This document shows, piece by piece, positions 1 to 5,696 of a stretch of 7,191 nucleotides of DNA. Positions within the stretch are counted from its first letter, which is position 1; every line of letters starts with the position of its first letter. A model generated the notes under the pieces. That model worked only from the letters and a program-made list of their open reading frames with translations. It was not told where the DNA came from and searched no databases. The DNA is from an uncultured Fidelibacterota bacterium (GTDB lineage: Bacteria; Marinisomatota; Marinisomatia; Marinisomatales; UBA1611), in contig CAJWHU010000076.1 of NCBI GenBank assembly GCA_913041325.1, positions 1 through 7,191 of the forward strand, in the 5' to 3' direction. Both the position numbers and the translations under genes were made by a program.

Positions 1-340
1 CCTCGCTGCCAGATTCAAACACACCATCAACGATAGATGTTGAGACTCTTCTTTCGCCATCAACTATGCCACCGACCCACAATCCAGCATACGAAAAGTG
101 CTCAACCTGTTCTCTTAGAATCTCAGTTTGTTGTTTATACTTGCAGGATGGGTGTATACTACCATCTTCCATCCTATTCCATCCGTTACCTAAAATACCA
201 AAATTCGTTATAGTCAATCCCAGATTACCAACGGATGTATATTTATCATATTCATCAGCAGCATATTGTACCCTGTAAACTGACCTTTCCTGCGTAAAGA
301 CTATTGAAGTAAAAATTAATATACAAATTGAAAGACGCAT
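1..340 (-). CDS. N-terminus of a secreted protein of unknown function (3' truncated)
   Basis: An ATG at 340 opens a frame without stops to the window edge (113 complete codons). It begins with a signal peptide (MRLSICILIFTSIVFTQ, likely cut after the TQ region). Next come VGNLGLTITNFGILGNGW (an NxGLTxTNFG-like element), a PSCKY segment, then FSYAGLWVGGIVDGERRVST. This pattern is one I associate with large secreted FCB-group proteins that end in T9SS-type sorting tails, but the C-terminus is outside the window, so the tail is only a prediction. The start is well supported: it lies 1 nt after the nuclease TAG, and the signal peptide begins at this ATG. The preceding bases (AATAGTCTTTTTAAAATAGA) contain no Shine-Dalgarno. 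I do not recognise an enzymatic domain and assign no function. Confidence 0.8.
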   Translation of the reverse strand, partial: MRLSICILIFTSIVFTQERSVYRVQYAADEYDKYTSVGNLGLTITNFGILGNGWNRMEDGSIHPSCKYKQQTEILREQVEHFSYAGLWVGGIVDGERRVSTSIVDGVFESGSE

Positions 341-341
341 T

Positions 342-2081
342 CTATTTTAAAAAGACTATTTTTCTAACTGCATAGCCTGACCCAGTTATCAGCTTAACAA
401 AATATATTCCCGCTGGGTGTTGACTTGCATTCCAAATAAACTCACTAGACCCAAAGCCAAGAGCGCCATCGTGGATTATCTCAGTTTCGAAACCCAATAA
501 ATTGAAAATTGCAAGTTTAACGTAATCATTCTCATTTAAACTGAGCTGAATCCTAGTAGAATTATTGAATGGGTTTGGATAAATTGAACCCAAACTAAAT
601 CCTTCCGGCCTAATTTTTTTGACCTCCATATCAAGAGTTTCATCGTAAGCAGTACCTGGGGTACCTCTTTCTCCGCCACCGTAGATTTGAGTAGAAGCAT
701 GCCAGCTATCAGTTATATTGTTGTCAATATTGAGATCATGTATCTCCATTGAAACACCGCTAGAAAATGGCCACTGACTGTCGTAGTGTACCTCATCAAC
801 TATGGCACCCGTTTCATCTAACAGTATGACCTCATCTTCAGAGTTTGAAAGAGAAAAATTGCTGTAGACGTAGTCTGGATTGATACCTCCATTAGCATCA
901 GGATCGCCATTTTTAGATAAAATAAAATATTCTCCGGGACCCACTTCTAAAGTAGGTTGATCAGATGAAATAATGTGCTCATCCGTACCAGAGTCCTTTA
1001 TACACCAACCATTAATGTCTACTGAATTATCTGTATTGTTTACTATTTCAATCCACTCGCCATAAGAATCAGAAACAGACGAAGGGTTTACCATCACCTC
1101 AGATATAACTATTCCTACATCAGAAAATGTTAGATCATCAAACCAAACATCCATGTAAACAGGTAAATGATCTGATGCATCATGGAGTGCACTTGCTATT
1201 GCGCCGCTTACAGACGAATTATTACCATCGGTAATTGCATCATTGAAATGATTGCCGTCATTACCAACAGCCCAGTAGGTATCTTCAACGTATTGAATAT
1301 CTGATGAGGGATCGAGCAAAGATTGCGAAACAAAGAGCCAATCAAATCTGTCGTCCATGCCACCATTAGCTCCGCCACCAAATTGAGAAGTCCTTGGCGA
1401 CTGGGTGTGTACATCTGCAAACAGACTATTATTGTGCCAATGCCCAATTCGATTGATTGGATCAAATAATTGTCCATCATTGTCGCTGCTGGATCCTGTC
1501 AGCATTTCAAAGGCTGGTTCAGATGATGGATTGTTTGAATATATATTAAAATCACCCGCCACGATAAAATGACTATTGTTTTGATGGTTGTTAAGATGGT
1601 TACGTAATATAGTTGTCTCAGCTAATCTCTCATCAGAACTACCTTGAGTGGCCTTAAGGTGGGCACCATAAACCTTAAATGGAACTCCTGAACTTTGGTG
1701 AACCATCTCCCACTCAATGACGTCTCTTGTTCCACCGGACTGAGCAGTATATACTGCAGTAGTAGCAACGAATGTAAAATTTTCATGCTTGTAATACAAC
1801 GCAATATCCTGCTGAGCACTCTGATTAATAAATGGAGCCGCTGACCATTCGTTAGGGTCGGATACGTCCAAAACATTCGTTTTGAATCTTGAATAACCTG
1901 TTTGCCCTACAACCTCCTGCGCAACGATGATATCAGGTTCAGTGTATTGAATGATAGTAATAAATTCAGCTTCCCTGTCGTCATTACCCAAAAAATTAAG
2001 AAGGTTGTAGGTCATAATTCTTTCGGTTGAAGCATACAAATGAAACGATAAACAAAATAATATTAGTGCAGAGTTTTTCAT
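342..2081 (-). CDS. Secreted nuclease: EEP domain + lamin-tail domain + T9SS type A sorting tail
   Basis: This 579-residue protein has a signal peptide (residues 1-18, MKNSALILFCLSFHLYAS), an endonuclease/exonuclease/phosphatase domain (about 20-315), a lamin-tail domain (about 324-476) and a C-terminal sorting tail (about 495-579). The EEP metal and catalytic residues are visible: Asn26 in TYNLLNF, Glu56 in QEVV, His141 in GAHLKAT, Asp177 and Asn179 in GDFNIYS, Asp248 in FDWLFVS, and Asp304-His305 in SDHLPV. The lamin-tail domain starts with IVISEVMVNP and contains EWIEIVNNTD, DINGW and LSNSEDEVILLD. The tail begins YPNPFNNST and ends KIVFLK, typical of T9SS type A cargo. The protein is probably released or anchored outside the cell and degrades nucleic acid, though EEP enzymes also include phosphodiesterases. 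ATG at 2081 abuts the asparaginase TAA with no Shine-Dalgarno; the TAG stop is 1 nt from the next ATG. Confidence 0.92.
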   Translation of the reverse strand: MKNSALILFCLSFHLYASTERIMTYNLLNFLGNDDREAEFITIIQYTEPDIIVAQEVVGQTGYSRFKTNVLDVSDPNEWSAAPFINQSAQQDIALYYKHENFTFVATTAVYTAQSGGTRDVIEWEMVHQSSGVPFKVYGAHLKATQGSSDERLAETTILRNHLNNHQNNSHFIVAGDFNIYSNNPSSEPAFEMLTGSSSDNDGQLFDPINRIGHWHNNSLFADVHTQSPRTSQFGGGANGGMDDRFDWLFVSQSLLDPSSDIQYVEDTYWAVGNDGNHFNDAITDGNNSSVSGAIASALHDASDHLPVYMDVWFDDLTFSDVGIVISEVMVNPSSVSDSYGEWIEIVNNTDNSVDINGWCIKDSGTDEHIISSDQPTLEVGPGEYFILSKNGDPDANGGINPDYVYSNFSLSNSEDEVILLDETGAIVDEVHYDSQWPFSSGVSMEIHDLNIDNNITDSWHASTQIYGGGERGTPGTAYDETLDMEVKKIRPEGFSLGSIYPNPFNNSTRIQLSLNENDYVKLAIFNLLGFETEIIHDGALGFGSSEFIWNASQHPAGIYFVKLITGSGYAVRKIVFLK

Positions 2082-3062
2082 TTAAAAATCAATATATGCC
2101 TCAATTTGTCCAACTTCTATACCATTATGATTGGTTAAAATTTTTTTACGATATTTATCTAATCTTTTCAATTCATCGTGAGTTAATAATTCTAAATGTT
2201 CTACTAATGCCATTACAGCAATTGGCATGGCTCTTAAATTACCATCTAAAATCTTAATTGCGATCCCCAAAGGTCCATGCTCTTTTGTTTTTAGTGCTAT
2301 GCCACGTACAGATTCACCACCTACTTTTGTGATACCTCGCCCTCGCATCGATTTTATGAACGATGTATCAAAATGGCCTGTGCCACCCACTAATTGTGGA
2401 TGATTAGACATAGCTTTAAACACTCTATTGAGCGATGGCTTACTACCATCTGCTAATTTTTGAAACATCGTTGCAATATTTTGCAAAGACAAAAATGGCG
2501 TAGGGGCAGTACAACCATCAACAGCTATATGTATTTCGTCCAAGTTTATCAGATTTTTAATATATTCAAAAATTGTTTTTTGCACAGGGTGCTCTTCATT
2601 TAAATAGTCAGATAAATCAGCTGATAAATACCTTGCAAGAGCAAGCATGCCTGCATGCTTACCACTACAATTATTGTGATATGGCTGGGGGCTATCAGCC
2701 TTCTTTATCAGCATATGCTTGCTAGAAATATCGTAAGGATAATGAGATCCACACCTATAGTCTTTAGAAGTTAGTCCAAGCTTGGAAAGCATCGACTTAG
2801 CTGTATCTACGTGGATGGATTCCCCATTATGAGAAGCACACATTAGGGCCAATTCCTGTTCAACAAATCCAGCCTTTTCAAACGCTCCTGTTTCAACAAC
2901 AGACGCCGCCTGGAAAGGTTTCAGCGCAGACCTTGCGCATGTGACATATTGGTGATCTCCTGTCGCAAAGAATGGGCTGCCACTAGAGTCTACAACAACA
3001 GCAAAAGCAACGTGGATACTTTCCGTTAGGTCTCCTCTGGTTACTCGACAAGAAATCGACAC
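2082..3062 (-). CDS. L-asparaginase, Rhizobium etli type II (ReAV-like) family
   Basis: This 326-residue enzyme should hydrolyse L-asparagine to aspartate and ammonia in the cytoplasm, as it has no signal peptide or membrane segment. It belongs to the serine-lysine/zinc asparaginase family typified by ReAV, unrelated to the E. coli AnsA/AnsB fold. The key elements are all present: a SALK tetrad (Ser45, Lys48), CASHNGE (Ser77), NNCSGKHAGML (Cys132, Lys135) and VDGC (Asp182, Cys184), plus a lysine near 258 in a GIALK segment. These correspond by motif to the Ser/Lys tandem and metal-binding Cys/Asp/Lys reported for ReAV; the pairing was done by eye. The start is GTG at 3062, supported by the family-typical VTRGDLTES near the N-terminus and the absence of another in-frame ATG until residue 74. 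It directly follows the deacetylase TGA and its TAA abuts the nuclease ATG. A housekeeping enzyme among envelope and secreted proteins is the odd point of this operon. Confidence 0.92.
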   Translation of the reverse strand: MSISCRVTRGDLTESIHVAFAVVVDSSGSPFFATGDHQYVTCARSALKPFQAASVVETGAFEKAGFVEQELALMCASHNGESIHVDTAKSMLSKLGLTSKDYRCGSHYPYDISSKHMLIKKADSPQPYHNNCSGKHAGMLALARYLSADLSDYLNEEHPVQKTIFEYIKNLINLDEIHIAVDGCTAPTPFLSLQNIATMFQKLADGSKPSLNRVFKAMSNHPQLVGGTGHFDTSFIKSMRGRGITKVGGESVRGIALKTKEHGPLGIAIKILDGNLRAMPIAVMALVEHLELLTHDELKRLDKYRKKILTNHNGIEVGQIEAYIDF

Positions 3063-3917
3063 TCAGTGTAGCATCCTTGATACAAATTCGAACTTGAAAC
3101 CTTGCCTTTTCAGTATTGGTATCTGCTCTTCAAGAACAAATAAAGTTTTCGGCTTAACATGGCCAATCCCAATTGCATAACCTGATTTCTCTGCTTTTTT
3201 TGCAAGTTTTTGCATTTGCTTTACAATTTTTTCTTCGTCATCATCATTATCTAAGAATATATTTCTCCTAGCAGTGGGCACTCCAAAAACTTCCATGGTA
3301 GTTTCCCCAATAGTTTCAACCGTTGTTCGACTATCTATGTAGAAGAGATTTTTGTTCTTCAAAACTTTTGCTACGTTCGTCATTACGTGTTGATCTGCCG
3401 ATGCTTTAGAACCCTGATGATTATTCATTCCTATGGCAGTAGGAATTTGATTTAATGCATTTTTCAATCTTCTCTCGATTGTTTCCTTATCCATATCTGT
3501 CATGAGCACAAATTCTTCTTCACCGTAGGTTTTTCCTGTATTTTCCATTGGCATATGAACAATGACCTCAAATCCTGCAGACACTGCCTTCTTTCCAAAT
3601 GAAGCACTATGCGCATGGCCAGGAATAACAGCATATGTTAGACGAGCATCAAGCTCTAAAAAACCATCAGATACCTCATCATTTCTGTATCCAAAATCAT
3701 CGATTATTATCCCTATCCTGCCTCTTTCTTTTGGCTCAGGGCTTTTTGGATAAATCTCATTAACCTGGGACTGCTCTCCCGTTTCAACCTGCTCTAATTT
3801 TTCCTTAAGTGCATTGTTTTTATTAGCATCATCCTGCTTTTTTAATACAATTAGCAGAACAACAATAACAAATGTAAGAACGTAAATTATAGAAGTTCTC
3901 AAATCGAGATTGTTCAT
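3063..3917 (-). CDS. Divergent polysaccharide deacetylase (YibQ/DUF610-type), membrane-anchored
   Basis: This 284-residue protein has one N-terminal membrane anchor (about residues 9-26), a charged linker of about 40 residues, and a catalytic domain from residue 67 to the end, which would sit in the periplasm. The domain carries the family signature in order: GIIIDDFG (69-76), HMPME (121-125), GMNNHQGS (163-170), DSRTT (195-199), FLD (221-223) and IGIGH (249-253). The DD pair and the histidines are the expected metal and catalytic residues of NodB-like carbohydrate esterases. Family members usually read NNHMGS, so Q replaces M here. In Enterobacteria the relative yibQ lies next to envC, a cell-separation gene, but its substrate is not well established. 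The ATG overlaps the previous stop (ATGA, 3914-3917), no Shine-Dalgarno precedes it, and the TGA stop directly abuts the asparaginase GTG. Family call strong; substrate unknown. Confidence 0.9.
   Translation of the reverse strand: MNNLDLRTSIIYVLTFVIVVLLIVLKKQDDANKNNALKEKLEQVETGEQSQVNEIYPKSPEPKERGRIGIIIDDFGYRNDEVSDGFLELDARLTYAVIPGHAHSASFGKKAVSAGFEVIVHMPMENTGKTYGEEEFVLMTDMDKETIERRLKNALNQIPTAIGMNNHQGSKASADQHVMTNVAKVLKNKNLFYIDSRTTVETIGETTMEVFGVPTARRNIFLDNDDDEEKIVKQMQKLAKKAEKSGYAIGIGHVKPKTLFVLEEQIPILKRQGFKFEFVSRMLH
3074..3078 (-). promoter_or_regulatory. Possible Shine-Dalgarno (AAGGA) for the asparaginase GTG start
   Basis: On the minus strand AAGGA lies 11 nt before the GTG at 3062, inside the last codons of the deacetylase gene. 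The spacing is slightly long. It is the only purine-rich, AGGA-like element I found before any start in this window, and it accompanies the only non-ATG start, so it supports the GTG choice. A chance match is possible. Confidence 0.4.
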
Positions 3918-4780
3918 GGCAATAAAATGTTTAATGAAAGAAGCTTTGGAACTCCTACATCTTGTGTGCCAAATCTAGTACCGTAGGTGATTGTATAGGT
4001 ATTAAAATTGAAGCCTAGACCTGCCGATGTTTCTGATACATTTTCCGAAGCGGCATAACCAAACATTAGGTTTAGTCGGTTCAATTGAAAATGATTACCA
4101 AAATAGATTTTGGTATTTGACGAGATTGAATTCCACTCAATGCAGCCATAAGCAGAATTGGAGTATTGTTTAAATTCCATTTTTTTAGATGCACCACAAG
4201 AAATCCTCATGGGCAGTGAAGGATTCTCATTATTCAACCTTGACATAATACCAAAGTCTTTGATTGTTAATCCTAGCACATAATTATTTTTTATGTTTAA
4301 AGCATAACCAATGTCAAAACTGAGGCCCTGTGCGTTTTCATTAAAGATATTGAATTGGATATAGGAAACGTTGACCCCAATTCTATGATTTTGATACTCC
4401 AAAGCTGTTGCAGCATCCACAGTAATGCCAAAAGCACTAAAAAGAGAAGCTGGTTTATCTGTAGGGACATTGTCCCTAAATTCTAAATCAGATATACCTA
4501 AATATCTCATTCCAAAATGAGCCTTGTTTCCCATTATAATATTATTGTATCCTATTTGTGACATAGAAATATCGCCAAGCCAGTTTCCTCTATTAAGGGA
4601 AAGATATGGATGCTTTTCGTTTGCATTAATAAGTGCAGGATTCAATGGGAATAATCCAGCTAATGTAGGATGACTGCCAAGGCTTAATTGATCAGCTGAT
4701 GTTGGCAAAACTAACATTTGCATACCCATGCCATAAATCAATCCTAAATTAATAAATAAAGCTCTAAAAATTGAATGCAT
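3914..4780 (-). CDS. Second, divergent PorV/PorQ-like outer-membrane protein
   Basis: I start this gene at the ATG at 4780, giving 288 residues. The frame extends to an ATG at 4828, but those 16 extra residues (MLFLWTGFPKLDIPYR) are charged and proline-bearing and only re-read the end of the previous gene. From 4780 the protein opens with a plausible signal segment (MHSIFRALFINLGLIYGMGM) followed by LPTSADQLSLGSHPTLAG and FPLNPAL. These echo the LPxSA, LG and NPA elements of the PorV/PorQ family. Amphipathic beta strands follow (FDIGYALNI, YVLGLTIKDFG, LMFGYAASENV, TSAGLGFNFN), consistent with an outer-membrane barrel. The 5' end overlaps the preceding gene by 17 nt and the 3' end overlaps the deacetylase gene by ATGA. 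It is clearly diverged from its upstream neighbour, so it is either an old duplicate or a PorQ-like partner. Two internal cysteines are unusual for such barrels. The role is unknown. Confidence 0.78.
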   Translation of the reverse strand: MHSIFRALFINLGLIYGMGMQMLVLPTSADQLSLGSHPTLAGLFPLNPALINANEKHPYLSLNRGNWLGDISMSQIGYNNIIMGNKAHFGMRYLGISDLEFRDNVPTDKPASLFSAFGITVDAATALEYQNHRIGVNVSYIQFNIFNENAQGLSFDIGYALNIKNNYVLGLTIKDFGIMSRLNNENPSLPMRISCGASKKMEFKQYSNSAYGCIEWNSISSNTKIYFGNHFQLNRLNLMFGYAASENVSETSAGLGFNFNTYTITYGTRFGTQDVGVPKLLSLNILLP

Positions 4781-5696
4781 ACGATATGGTATGTCCAGTT
4801 TGGGAAACCCAGTCCATAGAAAAAGCATAGTCTATCTGGGAATCATTAGGGCTAAATAATCCATATTTATACCCTAGTCCGAAACCAAGCCTCCCATTTC
4901 CGTACCCTCCTCTAAAATAGTACTGATCAAGAAACGCATACTCTACTCCGGCTCTTGGAAGAATACCATAATACGATTCGTGATCGGTGATAATACCTAC
5001 ATCACCAGCAATGTTCATTCCATTTTTTTTGAATCTTGTCCCAATTCGATATATTGTAGGAAAGTTCTCTTTGTATGGACCTCCTTGCGCGTAAAGCTCG
5101 TTAGTATCCCACTGATAATTTGAACTAACATCCTGGACCATTACTCCAAAAGTACTATAATCGCCTGTCTTTATAAGTATACCAATGTCAAAACCTATGC
5201 CAGACCCTGAAACTTGATCAGCCTGAGTCATTGGTAAGTCATACCTTAAAATTTTGAAATTTGCACCTATTGACATCCAAGGTAAGATACGCTGTGCGAA
5301 AGTTATCAAAATAGCATTTTCACCCGTTTGCATTTTTAAAGACTTCATTCCAGTACTATAACGGCCTTGTATATTGCTTACTCCGCCATATACCCATGCA
5401 ATTCCCAATCCAGCAGTGGGAGGCAATGCAAACGAGATGCTCGTTGAAGCGAGACGGCGATCAAGGGTAAGATTAGAATAAGAGCTTCCAAAATGACGTT
5501 TTGTTAAAAATGCAGACCATGCGGGATTATAGAAAACAGGGAAGTTATTATCAAGATCTGCAGTAAAACCTCCACCCATGGCAATAGACCTAGCTGTCAT
5601 ACCCATTCTTAAGAAACTGCCTGATTGCCCACCCCAATCTTGACAAAAAACTATGGAAAAAACACAAATCAACTTAAGAATAATTTTCTTTATCAT
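4764..5696 (-). CDS. PorV/PorQ-family outer-membrane beta-barrel protein
   Basis: This 310-residue protein starts with a short basic, hydrophobic signal peptide (MIKKIILKLICVFSIVFC, likely cut near residue 18-19). The hallmark of the PorV/PorQ family follows at residues 25-62: SGSFLRMGMTARSIAMGG, then an NFPVFYNPA motif. The remainder alternates short amphipathic strands and glycine-rich turns and ends in an aromatic residue (SYAFNF), as outer-membrane barrels do. In Bacteroidota, PorV is the outer-membrane shuttle that takes T9SS cargo from the translocon to the attachment complex. Relatives in this broad family often have no tested role. The gene follows a T9SS-tailed protein directly (ATGA overlap at 5693-5696) and its TAG stop lies 17 nt inside the next gene. 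No convincing Shine-Dalgarno precedes the ATG, so translation is probably coupled. Family assignment is strong, but calling it PorV itself would be too specific. Confidence 0.88.
   Translation of the reverse strand: MIKKIILKLICVFSIVFCQDWGGQSGSFLRMGMTARSIAMGGGFTADLDNNFPVFYNPAWSAFLTKRHFGSSYSNLTLDRRLASTSISFALPPTAGLGIAWVYGGVSNIQGRYSTGMKSLKMQTGENAILITFAQRILPWMSIGANFKILRYDLPMTQADQVSGSGIGFDIGILIKTGDYSTFGVMVQDVSSNYQWDTNELYAQGGPYKENFPTIYRIGTRFKKNGMNIAGDVGIITDHESYYGILPRAGVEYAFLDQYYFRGGYGNGRLGFGLGYKYGLFSPNDSQIDYAFSMDWVSQTGHTISYAFNF

Noticed and set aside
66..278. Plus-strand open frame of 70 codons antisense to the last gene
   Set aside because: It lies opposite a signal-peptide-bearing gene that fits the operon, has cysteine-rich unstructured composition and shows no start context.
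1208..1876. Two minus-strand alternative-frame open stretches (1208-1480 and 1622-1876) inside the nuclease gene
   Set aside because: Both lie in another frame under well-conserved nuclease domain sequence and show no domain, signal peptide or ribosome binding site of their own.
2027..2257. Plus-strand open frame spanning the asparaginase/nuclease junction
   Set aside because: It is antisense to the ends of two clearly real genes, with no recognisable domain and no promoter-like sequence. It reflects AT-rich composition.
2643..2660. Perfect 8-bp inverted repeat with a 2-base spacer (AAGCATGC CT GCATGCTT)
   Set aside because: It lies inside the asparaginase gene and encodes the conserved KHAGML segment, so the codons of a constrained motif explain it. 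The spacer is too short for a stable RNA hairpin at full pairing, and no other copy was noticed.
5023..5030. Run of eight A on the coding strand in the first barrel gene, a possible slippage or phase-variation site
   Set aside because: The frame is intact through the run and encodes an ordinary Phe-Lys-Lys-Asn stretch. Runs of this length are expected in AT-rich genes, and there is no second frame or other sign of switching.
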